Assembly (NCBI RefSeq): GCF_902706035.1
Contig: NZ_CACSJA010000010.1
Span: forward strand, 1 to 64,000
Reading direction: 5' to 3'
Length of the DNA stretch: 64,000 nucleotides
Source: Pantoea sp. 18069
Lineage (GTDB): Bacteria; Pseudomonadota; Gammaproteobacteria; Burkholderiales; Burkholderiaceae_C
Position numbers and translations under genes: made by a program. Below are positions 37,087 through 46,202 of this stretch, one piece after another (within the stretch, counting starts at the first letter, position 1; each line of letters starts with the position of its first letter). The notes beneath the pieces are model-generated. The model was not told where the DNA came from. It saw only the letters and a program-made list of their open reading frames with translations, and searched no databases.

Positions 37087-38574
37087 TCAGAGCGATTCGA
37101 GAAAGCGCACCAGCGCGTCACGCTCCTGGGCGCCCAGTTGCAGCACGGCGTCGCGCGAGGCCTGCGCTTCGCCACCATGCCAGAGCACGGCTTCGAGCAG
37201 ATTGCGTGCGCGGCCATCGTGCAGCAGCCGGCTGTGGCCATTGACGGCCGGCACCAGTCCCAGGCCCCACAGCGGCGGCGTGCGCCACTGGTTGCCGTTG
37301 GCCAGGAAGTCGGGCCGGCCATCGGCCAGGTCAGGGCCCATGTCGTGCAGCAGCAAGTCGGTGTAGGGGAAGATGGTCTGCCCCGACAGCGCCGGGCTGC
37401 TCAGCCGCGGGAACGGCGGCTGGCCGGTGACATAGCTGGGCCGGTGGCAGCTCGCGCACTGGGCCCGTGCAAAAATCTGCTGGCCCTGCACGACCTGCGG
37501 GTCGGCGGCGTTGCGCCGCGCGGGCGGGGCCAGCGTGGCCTGGTAGAAGATCACGTCGTCCAGCGTCTTGTCGTCGATTTCCATGCCCTTGCCGTTGGCG
37601 CCACGCGCTGCCTTGAGGCAGTCCTTCTGCGCGGTGGTGCAGGTCTCTTCGGGGAAATTCTTGGACGTGATGCCGATGTCGCCCTGAAACGCGCCCGCAG
37701 TCTGGTGGGCCAGCGTGGCGACATTGGCTTTCCAGCCGAAGCGCCCGATCAGCGTGGCCTGTGCATAGGCATCCCAGACCCGGTTGACTTCGCCGCGCAC
37801 CGGGCCGCCCGCTGCTTTTTGCGCGCGCGCATTGGCTTCGATTTCGGCATCGGGAATGGCTTCGAGCAGGCCCAGGCCAATGACCTGGGGCGCAATGCGC
37901 GGGCTGAGCATGGCCTTGGCCGCGAGCGGGCCGTAGCCCAGCTCGCGCAGCGTATATACCGGTTTCTCCAGCGTATAGGGCGTGCCGTCGGCGAAGGCGC
38001 CGGTAAGCGTTTCGTAGCGGATATGCACCTGTCCCTCGGGGCGCACGCCCTCGATGGCCAGGTCGTTGAACTGGTCGCCATAGGTCGGCTCGGGCAGCGG
38101 GCCGCCCAGGGCATTCTTGCCCGGCACCGACAGGCGCAGCAGCAGGCCGGCCTGGCTGCGCGGCGCCAGGCCGTTGTGGAAGTCCGGCGGCTGGGCGCGG
38201 CCGTCCTGCACATGGCAGCCGCCGCACGAGCGCGCGAGAAAATGCGGGCCCAGGCCGTCGCGCGCCGTGGTCGACGCCGGCGCCTGCACCCAGTTGCGCT
38301 TGAAGAACGAATTGCCGATCACGAAGCGCGTGCGCTCGGCGTCGCCCAGGTTGGCCGCGGGAAAGGAAAACGCATTGCGGCCGGTCGCGAACACCGTGGT
38401 CTGGCCGCCGGGGAGGTGGTCGGCCGGGGGCGTGCTGGCGGTCTGCGCGGCTTTGGGGGCATCTGCCGGCGCAGGCCGCGTGTCGGCAAAAACCTGGGCG
38501 GCGAGCGCCGCCGTGGCGACTGCGGCGGCTGTCGCCACCACAGCCAGGGCCTGGCGGCCCGTCAATCTTTTCAT
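37087..38574 (-). CDS. di-haem oxidoreductase family protein (DUF1111)
   Basis: The 495-residue periplasmic c-type cytochrome has an N-terminal signal/anchor (LAVVATAAAVATAALAAQVF). It has two haem-binding CxxCH motifs, SCGGCHVQDGRAQPP near residue 120 and AQCASCHRPSYV near residue 370. The second domain resembles MauG/cytochrome c peroxidase folds. It lies between two imelysin genes, a pairing seen in iron-regulated clusters of other proteobacteria. It may oxidise or reduce iron for uptake, which is an inference. Confidence 0.92.
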   Translation of the reverse strand: MKRLTGRQALAVVATAAAVATAALAAQVFADTRPAPADAPKAAQTASTPPADHLPGGQTTVFATGRNAFSFPAANLGDAERTRFVIGNSFFKRNWVQAPASTTARDGLGPHFLARSCGGCHVQDGRAQPPDFHNGLAPRSQAGLLLRLSVPGKNALGGPLPEPTYGDQFNDLAIEGVRPEGQVHIRYETLTGAFADGTPYTLEKPVYTLRELGYGPLAAKAMLSPRIAPQVIGLGLLEAIPDAEIEANARAQKAAGGPVRGEVNRVWDAYAQATLIGRFGWKANVATLAHQTAGAFQGDIGITSKNFPEETCTTAQKDCLKAARGANGKGMEIDDKTLDDVIFYQATLAPPARRNAADPQVVQGQQIFARAQCASCHRPSYVTGQPPFPRLSSPALSGQTIFPYTDLLLHDMGPDLADGRPDFLANGNQWRTPPLWGLGLVPAVNGHSRLLHDGRARNLLEAVLWHGGEAQASRDAVLQLGAQERDALVRFLESL

Positions 38575-38588
38575 GGAACGCAGTCGGC

Positions 38589-39773
38589 TTACTCGGGTTG
38601 AACGATGTTCAGGCGCTCAATGCCCACGGCCTGGGCGGATGCCGCCAGGTCCTTGCTCTGCTGGGTCAGGCTGTCGATGACGGTCTGTATCTTGGCGCGC
38701 GCGGGCGACGAGCGCTGGCCCTGGATGGCCTGGTCGAAAGGCACGGGAATCTGCTGCGCGCCGGCCACCGACTTGCGGATGTGCGTCGTGGTTTCCTGGG
38801 CGAGCGCTGCGTTCTTGAGCGCCACCCAGTCGCGCAGGCCAGGGCCGCGCAGCAGGCTGCCGTCCAGGCGCCGGTACTGGCCCAGCCAGACGTTCTCGAT
38901 ACCCTTGGCGTTGGCGATCGCGTCGTTGTGGGTGTTGTCGGAGAAGCACGAGTGCTCGTCTTCCTGGTCCTGGCTGGCGAGCGCCACTTCCAGGCGTTCG
39001 CCCGCGAGTTCGCCGCGCGACAGCGAACCCAGGCCGACAAAGATCTTGCGGATCGACTCATTGCCGCCGGCAACGAATTCGGCGCGGTAGTTGTCCTTGA
39101 CGCCGGGCGCCCAGGCATCACGCACCGTGGCCAGGTCTGCTATCAGCAGGTCGGTGACGACCTGCAGGTATTGGCGGCGGCGATCGGCGTTGGCCTTCTT
39201 GCCGTTGACGAAGTCGGTGTGCGGGCGCGCGCCCGGGCCGGTGGCGCTCAGGTCCTGGCCCCACAGCAGAAACTCGATGGCGTGCCAGCCGGTGGCGATG
39301 TTTTCCTCGCCGTCCTTTTCATTGAGCTCGGACAGCGCTTCGGCCGTGATCGGCTGCCTGCGGTCGTTGATGATGCCGGCCTTGTCATTGCCTTGCACGT
39401 AGTCGACATACGACTCGTCCATGGGCCAGGCGTTGATACGGCCTTCGGGGCCGTCTTCCTTGTCGATAGGGCCGTCGTAGAAACGGAAGGCCTCGGTCTG
39501 ACCGTAGAAATCGCGGGCGTGCAGCCAGGCCTTGCGCGCGGCGGCAAGCGTGTCGGCGCCGGGCTGGGCGAGCAGGCGATGGATGGCCTTTTGCATCGCC
39601 TGGGCCGATTGCAGCGAATCGCTGTAGCCGGCATGGACCAACTGGGCGTAATGGCCGGCGATCTGATCGACGCTGAGCGCCGACTGCTGCGCAGCGATGG
39701 GGGCAACGGGCTGGGCGAGGGGGGCAACCACGGGGGCGGCCACGAGCGCAGCGATCAACAGCAATTTATGCAT
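38589..39773 (-). CDS. imelysin-family protein with intact GxHxxE motif
   Basis: The 394-residue exported protein is the first gene of the operon. The leader MHKLLLIAALVAAPVVAP is followed by the imelysin repeat domain. The motif GWHAIEFLLWG provides the conserved GxHxxE, and NAWPMDESYVDYVQGN and DDHSCFSDNTHND-like segments (here QEDEHSCFSDNTHND) follow. It is similar to the Pseudomonas IcmP group. A Fur box lies 66 bases upstream, so iron limitation should induce it together with the di-haem oxidoreductase, second imelysin and DUF1513 genes. Confidence 0.94.
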   Translation of the reverse strand: MHKLLLIAALVAAPVVAPLAQPVAPIAAQQSALSVDQIAGHYAQLVHAGYSDSLQSAQAMQKAIHRLLAQPGADTLAAARKAWLHARDFYGQTEAFRFYDGPIDKEDGPEGRINAWPMDESYVDYVQGNDKAGIINDRRQPITAEALSELNEKDGEENIATGWHAIEFLLWGQDLSATGPGARPHTDFVNGKKANADRRRQYLQVVTDLLIADLATVRDAWAPGVKDNYRAEFVAGGNESIRKIFVGLGSLSRGELAGERLEVALASQDQEDEHSCFSDNTHNDAIANAKGIENVWLGQYRRLDGSLLRGPGLRDWVALKNAALAQETTTHIRKSVAGAQQIPVPFDQAIQGQRSSPARAKIQTVIDSLTQQSKDLAASAQAVGIERLNIVQPE

Positions 39774-39838
39774 ATCAGAAATGGCAGGGCGCGCGGCCCG
39801 ACAGTGGACTGGGAAGAAAAGGTGGAATCTGAAATTGT

Positions 39839-39857
39839 AATGAGAATTTTTCTCATT
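39839..39857 (-). promoter_or_regulatory. Fur box of the imelysin operon
   Basis: The sequence aatgagaatttttctcatt is an 8-3-8 inverted repeat in an AT-rich patch, and the flanks (tgt on the left, gttatc on the right) extend the match to the Fur consensus of repeated NAT triplets. It is 66-84 bases upstream of the first imelysin start, the expected operator position. Confidence 0.85.
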
Positions 39858-39893
39858 GTTATCGAGATGACCGCCTTTGCAACGCGGGTCCGC

Positions 39894-40577
39894 TCAGGCC
39901 CGGGCGGGCGCGGCGGCCAGCAAATGCTGCAGATGCGCCTGCCAGCCTGCGGGATTGCCCAGCCAGGGCGAGATGTCCAGGCGCTGGCCCACGCGCGCGC
40001 CGCTTGCGGGCTCGGTGTACTCGAGCAGGAAAGTCGGAAAGCCCTGGCCGCCCGAAGCCTGCAGCCATTCGCGGCTTTCCTGGATGTGGGGCACCACGGC
40101 GTTCGCGAGCGCGCCCTGGTACTCCGCAACGAATGCCTGGGCATCGAGCCCCAGGTCGCTGGCCAGCGACTGCAGCACGCCCAGCGTCGCGATCTGCCGG
40201 CCTTCGACGTAGTGGGCCGTCTGCGCGCGTGCGAGCATTTCCAGCCCCCGGCCGGCCATGGTTTCGGCCGCCAGCATGGCGGCGATCGGCGGGCTGGAGT
40301 CAAGCGTCGCGCCGATCTGGTTGAGCAGCCCGTTGAAGTAGGCGTCGCCAAACGGCTGGCCCGTGAGCGCGGCGATGCGCTCGTCGTGCGGCATCACATG
40401 GGCGCGCCAGTCGGGCGTGATGGTGCGCCGCGACGCGCCGCTGAGCATGCCGCCCGCATGCCACTGCAGTTCCAGCCCGGGCAGATGGCTCGCGGCAAGC
40501 AGCGGCGCGGCGGCATAGCACCAGCCGCACAGCGGATCAAAGATGTAGTGCAAAACGGGAGCGGGGGAAGAAGACAT
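39894..40577 (-). CDS. DsbA-family (FrnE-like) thioredoxin-fold protein
   Basis: The product is 227 residues from ATG 40577. A CGWC active site is in YIFDPLCGWCYAA near the start. The following helical insertion and the cis-Pro region GGQGFPTFLLEY are typical of cytoplasmic DsbA/FrnE relatives. There is no signal peptide, so the protein probably acts in the cytoplasm as a disulphide isomerase or chaperone. It lies upstream of, but on the same strand as, the Fur-controlled operon, and the Fur box separates them. Confidence 0.9.
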   Translation of the reverse strand: MSSSPAPVLHYIFDPLCGWCYAAAPLLAASHLPGLELQWHAGGMLSGASRRTITPDWRAHVMPHDERIAALTGQPFGDAYFNGLLNQIGATLDSSPPIAAMLAAETMAGRGLEMLARAQTAHYVEGRQIATLGVLQSLASDLGLDAQAFVAEYQGALANAVVPHIQESREWLQASGGQGFPTFLLEYTEPASGARVGQRLDISPWLGNPAGWQAHLQHLLAAAPARA

Positions 40578-40765
40578 GGCAGCGCAGGGAGGTGAAGGGG
40601 CGGAAATCTGAATGTACGCCCATGCTAGGCCTTCGTGCATTGCCGGGCATGCAATGCGACAATGGCCGCCCCTTGCCCGCGCCCGCGGCAAGCGCCGTCG
40701 CGGCGTCCAGCTCGTATCGAGGCTCGATCACTGGAAGCCCATGCCGTCTTCAGAAAGCCTCTTCC

Positions 40766-41821
40766 GTGTCCCATCGCTCTCCCGTACGCATCACCGACAA
40801 GCACCAGTTCCATGCGCTGATCGACGCGCGCTCGCCCGCCGAGTTCGCGCTCGACCACATTCCCGGCGCGATCAACTGCCCGGTGCTCGACAACGACGAG
40901 CGCGCGATGATTGGCACGATCTACAAGCAGGTCAGCCCGTTCGAAGCCAAGCGCCTGGGCGCGGCCATGGTCTCGGCCAACCTCGCGCGCCATCTGCGCG
41001 AGACCTTCGCCGACAAGCCCGCCGATTGGAAGCCGCTGATCTACTGCTGGCGCGGCGGCCTGCGCAGCGGCTCGATGGTCACCTGGCTGCGGCTGGTGGG
41101 CTGGGATGCGCAGCAGCTCGCGGGCGGCTACAAGTACTTTCGCCACCATGTGATGGCCCAGCTCGAGCAGTTGGTGCCGCAACTGCAGTTGCGCGTGCTG
41201 TGCGGCGCGACCGGCAGCGCCAAGACGCGCGTGCTGCATGCGCTGGCCGGGCAAGGCGAGCAAGTGATCGATCTCGAAGGCTGTGCGCGCCACAAGGGCT
41301 CGCTGCTGGGGCAACTGCCGGGAATCGCCCAGCCGTCGCAAAAAGCCTTTGAAACCCAACTGGTCGAGCGCATGGAAACGCTGGATCTCGCACGCCCCGT
41401 CTATATCGAAGGCGAAAGCATGCGCATAGGCCGGATCGCGCTGCCGCTGGGCCTGGTCGAGCGCATGCGCGACGCGCCCTGTATTGAAATCGACGCCACG
41501 GTGGACGCCCGGCTCGACTACCTGCTGCGCGACTATGCGTATCTGGGTGACGACGCGCCCGCACTGTCGCAGCAACTGGGCCGGCTCAAGGAACTGCAGG
41601 GCAATGCCTGCGTCGCGCGCTGGCAGGGCTGGGCCGAGGAAAAGGCGCTGGCGCCGCTGTTCGGCGAACTCATGGCGCTGCATTACGACCCGCAGTACGA
41701 GCGCTCGCAGGCACGCCACTTTCGCGGCTGGGCGGCGCGCGCGCGCATCGCCTGCGCGGATCTGAGCGATGCCGGCATTGCGCGGCTCGCGCAGCAGGTC
41801 CGCGACGTGGCGGGGAGCTAG
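40766..41821 (+). CDS. mnmH: tRNA 2-selenouridine synthase
   Basis: The product is 351 residues from GTG 40766. An N-terminal rhodanese domain carries the catalytic Cys in YCWRGGLRSGSM, followed by a P-loop domain (RVLCGATGSAKTRVLHAL). The family (SelU/MnmH) converts geranylated 2-thiouridine to 2-selenouridine at tRNA wobble positions using selenophosphate. No selD is in the window. An open frame continues upstream to 40592, but those residues do not look conserved. It ends tail-to-tail with the LysE gene, overlapping by 4 bases. Confidence 0.95.
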   Translation: MSHRSPVRITDKHQFHALIDARSPAEFALDHIPGAINCPVLDNDERAMIGTIYKQVSPFEAKRLGAAMVSANLARHLRETFADKPADWKPLIYCWRGGLRSGSMVTWLRLVGWDAQQLAGGYKYFRHHVMAQLEQLVPQLQLRVLCGATGSAKTRVLHALAGQGEQVIDLEGCARHKGSLLGQLPGIAQPSQKAFETQLVERMETLDLARPVYIEGESMRIGRIALPLGLVERMRDAPCIEIDATVDARLDYLLRDYAYLGDDAPALSQQLGRLKELQGNACVARWQGWAEEKALAPLFGELMALHYDPQYERSQARHFRGWAARARIACADLSDAGIARLAQQVRDVAGS

Positions 41822-42435
41822 CCGCAGAGGCAATCCCAGATTTCAACGACAAAGGGATACAGCGACACCAGCAGCAGGGCGGCCATGGTGCGGTTGAAGC
41901 GGTGAATGGCCGCAGGTGAACGCAGCGTGCAGGCCACGCACTGGCCAAACAGGGTCCAGACGCTGATGCTGGGAAAGCTCACCAGTATCAGCAGCACGCC
42001 GGCGAGCAGCAGGTGGAGAAAATAGCCATCGCGTGGCGTATAGGTGGCGGCGATGCCCACGGCCATCACCCAGGTCTTGGGATTGATCCACTGCAAGGCC
42101 ATGCCCTGCCAGAAGCACAGCGGTTTCGGCGCGGGCCGGTGGTTGCCCGCGTTGCCAGAACGCGCGATGCACCAGGCGAGCCAGACCAGGTAGGCCGCGC
42201 CAAAGTACTTGAGCGCGGTGTGCAGATGCGGCACGCGCTCGAACACCGTGCACAGCCCGCAGCCCACCACCAGCAGCATCAGCGCCGCCCCCAGGCTCAC
42301 TCCCAGCATATGCGGCAGGCTGCGGCGATAGCCGAATGCCGCGCCGGAGGCGGCCAGCAGCATGTTGTTCGGGCCAGGCGTGATCGAGTACACAAAAGTG
42401 AACATGAGCAGCGGATAAAAGGCGGAAGCGTTCAT
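41818..42435 (-). CDS. LysE-family exporter
   Basis: The 205-residue membrane protein has five or six helices. The N-terminal FVYSITPGPNNMLLAASGAA and LQWINPKTWVMAVGIAATY are signatures of the LysE/RhtB amino acid exporters. ATG 42435 is preferred over an ATG four codons upstream. A MocR regulator is divergent across 118 bases and is the likely controller. The substrate is probably an amino acid or derivative. Confidence 0.92.
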   Translation of the reverse strand: MNASAFYPLLMFTFVYSITPGPNNMLLAASGAAFGYRRSLPHMLGVSLGAALMLLVVGCGLCTVFERVPHLHTALKYFGAAYLVWLAWCIARSGNAGNHRPAPKPLCFWQGMALQWINPKTWVMAVGIAATYTPRDGYFLHLLLAGVLLILVSFPSISVWTLFGQCVACTLRSPAAIHRFNRTMAALLLVSLYPFVVEIWDCLCG

Positions 42436-42553
42436 GGCTGAATCCAATCAAGGTGAATCGGAGTGGTGTCCTGGCGCGTGGGCTAGGAAAACCGGCGGAA
42501 CCATGTCATGCTATTGACTATTGGTAAATTAATATCGATACAGTTAATTAATA

Positions 42554-44059
42554 ATGTGGTCTGACTGGCCTGACCGGAACACCATGACACCTGACGACAG
42601 CAAGGCGATGGCGCCTGACCGCACGCGCAGCCCTCTTGGGCATGGCTGGCAACCGCTGCGCGGCTCGCCGCTGTCGCTGGTGGAGCAGTTGGTTGCGCAT
42701 GTCTGCGGGCTGATAGCCAACCAGGGGCTGCGCCCGGGCATGCGTCTGCCTTCGGTGCGCGCGATGGCCAATGCCACGGGCCTGAGCCGTTGCACGGTGG
42801 TGCAGGCCTATGGCCGGCTCGAGGCCCAGGGGCTGGTCTGTTCGCGCCGCAGTGCGGGGTTTTTTGTCTGTGCGCAGCCCCAGGAGGCAGCCTGCCTTTC
42901 GGCTGTGCCGTGCGCCCATGTGCCGCCCGTGGCGTTCGACACGGCGTTCCTGCTGCGCAGCATGTTCAGCGACCCGGGGGGCGGCGGGCATGCGGCCGGC
43001 GCGGGACTGCTGCCGCCCCACTGGCTGGATGGCGACATGCTTGGCGGCGCCATCCGCAGCGTGGGCCGCACGGCCGGCACCAGCCTGCTCGGCTATGGCA
43101 CGCCGCATGGCTATCGCCCGCTGCGCCAGCAGATCGCCACCGTGCTGCAGTCGCAGGGCGTGCCGGCCCATCCCGATCTGCATTTGATGACGGTGGCGGG
43201 CGTGACCCAGGGGCTGAATCTGCTGGTGCGCAGCCTGCTGCGGCCAGGCGACACGGTACTGGTCGAGGACCCGGGCTGGTTTCTGGTCTGTGGCCTGCTG
43301 CAGGCCCAGGGCTTGCAGGTGGTCGGCGTGCCGCGCCGCCAGGACGGCCCCGATCTCGAAGCGCTGGCCCAGATCGCCGAGCGCCACCGGCCGCGGATGT
43401 TCATCGTCAACACCGCGGTGCACAACCCCACGGGCTCGACCTTGTCCGTGGGCGTGGCCCATGAAGTGCTGCGGATTGCCGAGCGCTTCGACTTTCTGCT
43501 CGCCGAGGACGATACCTTCGCCGACTTCCATCCCGGCACACCGGTGCGGCTGGCCGCGCTCGACCGGCTGCAGCGCGTGCTGCTGATCGGTGGCTACGCC
43601 AAGACGTTAGGCGGCGGTCTGCGCGTGGGCTATATCGCGGGCGGCGAGGCCTTGATACGCCGGCTGGTCGATGGCAAGCTGCTCGGCAGTCCGACCTCGC
43701 CCGAGCTCGGTGAGCAGGTGGTGCACCGCATCCTGGCCGATGGCCAGTACCGCCGCCATGTGGACCGGCTGCGCGAGCGCCTGAACCAGGCACGGGGCCA
43801 TTGCCTGTCCAGGCTGGAGGAACTGGGCTGTCATGTGGCGCACCGGCCCCAGGCGGGCATGTTCGTCTGGGCCGATTGCGGCCGGGATTCCGAACAGCTG
43901 GCGCGCAAGGCGGTTGCACTGGGTCTGCTGCTCGCGCCGGGCGTGCTGTTTTCGCCGCAGTCCGCACCCAGCCGCATGCTGCGCGTGCCGGTGCCTATGG
44001 TGGACGACCCGCATGCCTGGGGCCTTTTCGCGCAGGCGCTGGGCAGCGCCGCGGGCTGA
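42554..44059 (+). CDS. MocR-family regulator (GntR helix-turn-helix plus aminotransferase domain)
   Basis: The product has 501 residues. The N-terminal winged helix contains LVEQLVAHVCGLIANQGLRP and SVRAMANATGLSRCTVVQAY. A fold-type I aminotransferase domain follows, with the PLP Lys expected in GGYAKTLGGGLRVGY, and MFIVNTAVHNPTGSTLS and AEDDTFADFHP ligand regions. MocR proteins bind PLP and an amino compound to control nearby genes. Divergence from a LysE exporter suggests they work together. The exact start (42554 or ATG 42584) is uncertain. Confidence 0.95.
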   Translation: MWSDWPDRNTMTPDDSKAMAPDRTRSPLGHGWQPLRGSPLSLVEQLVAHVCGLIANQGLRPGMRLPSVRAMANATGLSRCTVVQAYGRLEAQGLVCSRRSAGFFVCAQPQEAACLSAVPCAHVPPVAFDTAFLLRSMFSDPGGGGHAAGAGLLPPHWLDGDMLGGAIRSVGRTAGTSLLGYGTPHGYRPLRQQIATVLQSQGVPAHPDLHLMTVAGVTQGLNLLVRSLLRPGDTVLVEDPGWFLVCGLLQAQGLQVVGVPRRQDGPDLEALAQIAERHRPRMFIVNTAVHNPTGSTLSVGVAHEVLRIAERFDFLLAEDDTFADFHPGTPVRLAALDRLQRVLLIGGYAKTLGGGLRVGYIAGGEALIRRLVDGKLLGSPTSPELGEQVVHRILADGQYRRHVDRLRERLNQARGHCLSRLEELGCHVAHRPQAGMFVWADCGRDSEQLARKAVALGLLLAPGVLFSPQSAPSRMLRVPVPMVDDPHAWGLFAQALGSAAG

Positions 44060-44093
44060 AGACGCTCGCGCGCGACTTACTGACTTACGCGAC

Positions 44094-44423
44094 TTATTTG
44101 CGCACCACCAGCGTCAGCAGCGCCGACGAGTCTTCGAGCGCGCTGACCGCATGCGCGACATTGCCTGGCAGGTGCAGCAACTGGCCCGCCCGCAGCGCAT
44201 GCTGCTGGCTGTCGACATCCACCTGCAGCCGGCCTTCGAGGCAGTGCAGCACCAGGCCGCCCGCGACCTTGTGGGAAGGCAGGCGCTTGCCCGCGGGCAG
44301 CACCATGCGTATCACTTCGAGGTCATCCGACTTGAACAGCGCCACGGACTTTTCGTCTGCCAGGCGCGGCCCGAACGGGTGGACGTCGATGGCCTGTGCG
44401 GGCAAGGCGTGGGGAATGGCCAT
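44094..44423 (-). CDS. small cupin-domain protein
   Basis: The product is 109 residues from ATG 44423; the frame extends upstream without a good start. The cupin sequence KRLPSHKVAGGLVLHCLEGR has one His of the canonical set (HKVAGGLVLHCLEG) and LLHLPGNVAHAV in the second motif. It is a small beta-barrel, probably a metal or effector sensor. It lies tail-to-tail with the MocR gene and upstream, on the same strand, of the PepSY gene. Confidence 0.85.
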   Translation of the reverse strand: MAIPHALPAQAIDVHPFGPRLADEKSVALFKSDDLEVIRMVLPAGKRLPSHKVAGGLVLHCLEGRLQVDVDSQQHALRAGQLLHLPGNVAHAVSALEDSSALLTLVVRK

Positions 44424-44509
44424 GGCATGTGCTCCGGAAGGGGAATGGGGAAATTCTGGCGGTTCTTGCGCCAATGGGCAAGCTGCGCCTGTCCGCCCCC
44501 TTCGAGCCC

Positions 44510-45070
44510 TCAGTCGGCTTTGGCGCTGATGACGCTGCCGTCCGCGGGGTTGACCTTGATTTCCATGCGCTGTCCGGCCGCGGTCAGCACATCGACGGCG
44601 ATCACGGCGCGGCCCCAGTCATTGCCCAGTTCCACATCGACGGCCGTTCCGGGCGTGTGGCGCAGCGCGGCGTCCAGCGCTTGCTTGAGCGTGATCTTGC
44701 TGGCGTCCAGCCGCTTCCTGTCCTTGGAGGACGCGGAGCCCTTGTTCTTGTGCTGCAGCGCAGCGCCGGTGCCGGCGTTGACATGCACTTCGACATGGTC
44801 TCCCTGGGTCGTGATGATGTCGATCTCGAAGTGGGGCGAGCCGTCGTCGATGTCGAGCTGGGCATCGAAGGCGCGTCCCGCCACGGCCTTTTCGGCCGCG
44901 TCGATCGCCTGCGCCAGCGACAGCCGGGTCTGCTGCAGCGCGGCCTGCCACTGGGCCGGCGTCTCGGCATACAGGGGCGCGCTGGCGGCTCCCATGACGA
45001 CCATGCTGATCAGGCTCAGGCCGCCTGCGCGCAGGGCCGAGGCAATGGCGGAAGGTTGTAGGTATTTCAT
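44510..45070 (-). CDS. exported PepSY-domain protein
   Basis: The 186-residue protein has a signal peptide (GGLSLISMVVMGAASAPLYA) and two PepSY-like repeats: SLAQAIDAAEKAVAGRAFDA with EIDIITTQGDHVEVHVNAGT, and TLKQALDAALRHTPGTAVDV with VIAVDVLTAAGQRMEIKVNP. Such double PepSY proteins are periplasmic and often induced by metals or envelope stress through two-component systems. No sensor kinase is next to it. The function is unknown. Confidence 0.9.
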   Translation of the reverse strand: MKYLQPSAIASALRAGGLSLISMVVMGAASAPLYAETPAQWQAALQQTRLSLAQAIDAAEKAVAGRAFDAQLDIDDGSPHFEIDIITTQGDHVEVHVNAGTGAALQHKNKGSASSKDRKRLDASKITLKQALDAALRHTPGTAVDVELGNDWGRAVIAVDVLTAAGQRMEIKVNPADGSVISAKAD

Positions 45071-45258
45071 CCAGATTTCCTTTCGGGCAAGAGTTGCGCG
45101 CGACGCGCGCAGAAGTGGCGGCGCCTAGATTTTCAAGGGCGCCGCGACCGGCCGGATGTCGGTGCAGCGGCGGCGCGCCGTGCCGGAACGCAGCCTGCAT
45201 TGTTGCCCAATCGCGCCGACCTTTCTGCGCACCTGGCAGGCGAAGACCCGCCCGCGCG

Positions 45259-46173
45259 TCAACTCGCCGATGCGTCGGCGCGCTTTTGCAGGCTCTGGAC
45301 GATGCTCGAGAAGTCCAGCCCGCCATGGCCGGCCATGGAGTGCATGGCATACAGCGAGCGCGCCAGGCCGCCCAGCGGCGTGCAGGCCTGCACGGCGCCG
45401 GCGTTCTCCTGCGCCAGGCCCAGGTCCTTGAGCATCAGGTCGGTGCCAAAGCCCCCCGCATAGGCCTTGCTGCTGGGCGCGCTCTCCTGCACGCCGGGCC
45501 AGGGGTTGTACTTTTCCAGCGCCCAGTTGCCGCCCGAGCTGCGGCGCATGATTTCGGACAGCACCTGCGGGTCCAGGCCATTGGCCACGCCCAGCGCAAT
45601 CGCTTCGCTGGTGCCTATCATCAGAATGCCCAGCAGCATGTTGTTGCAGATCTTGGCGGTCTGGCCCGCGCCCACGTGGCCCGCGTGGAAGATGTTGCTG
45701 CCCATTTTCTCGAGCACCGGCCGCGCGCGCTCGAGCTGCGCATGGCTGGCGCCCACCATGAACGTCAATGTGCCGGCGATCGCGCCGCCCGTGCCGCCGG
45801 AAACCGGCGCGTCGATGAAGTCTATGCCCGCGGCGTCGGCCGCATGCGCGACCTGCTGGCTGGTCGCGGCGGCGATGGTCGACGAGTCGATCACCAGCGT
45901 GCCCGGGGCGATCTGCGTGAGCAGTCCGCCGCTGTCACCCGGTGCGCCCAGGTACAGCGCCTGCACATGCCGGCTCGCGGGCAGCATGCTGATGACGACT
46001 TGCGCGCCTTGCACGGCGGCGGCGGCGCTCGATGCAATCGTGAGACCGGCGGCCGCGAACTTGTCGCAGGCAAGCGGCGACAGGTCGAAGGCCGCGACGC
46101 TGTGGCCGGCTTTTTGCAAGTTGACGGCCATGGGGCCGCCCATGTGGCCGAGGCCGATGAATGCGATGTGCAT
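45259..46173 (-). CDS. mmsB: 3-hydroxyisobutyrate dehydrogenase
   Basis: The 304-residue NAD-dependent enzyme of valine breakdown has the nucleotide motif IAFIGLGHMGGPMAVNL, IDFIDAPVSGGTGGAIAG and the catalytic Lys of GAGQTAKICNN. ATG 46173 is preceded by GGAGAC (46178-46183). Together with the acyl-CoA dehydrogenase at 46597 and mmsA at 48399 it reconstructs the route isobutyryl-CoA to propionyl-CoA. The crotonase and 3-hydroxyisobutyryl-CoA hydrolase of the pathway are not in the window. Confidence 0.94.
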   Translation of the reverse strand: MHIAFIGLGHMGGPMAVNLQKAGHSVAAFDLSPLACDKFAAAGLTIASSAAAAVQGAQVVISMLPASRHVQALYLGAPGDSGGLLTQIAPGTLVIDSSTIAAATSQQVAHAADAAGIDFIDAPVSGGTGGAIAGTLTFMVGASHAQLERARPVLEKMGSNIFHAGHVGAGQTAKICNNMLLGILMIGTSEAIALGVANGLDPQVLSEIMRRSSGGNWALEKYNPWPGVQESAPSSKAYAGGFGTDLMLKDLGLAQENAGAVQACTPLGGLARSLYAMHSMAGHGGLDFSSIVQSLQKRADASAS

Positions 46174-46202
46174 GCTTGTCTCCTGGTGTGGTTATTGGAA
46201 AT

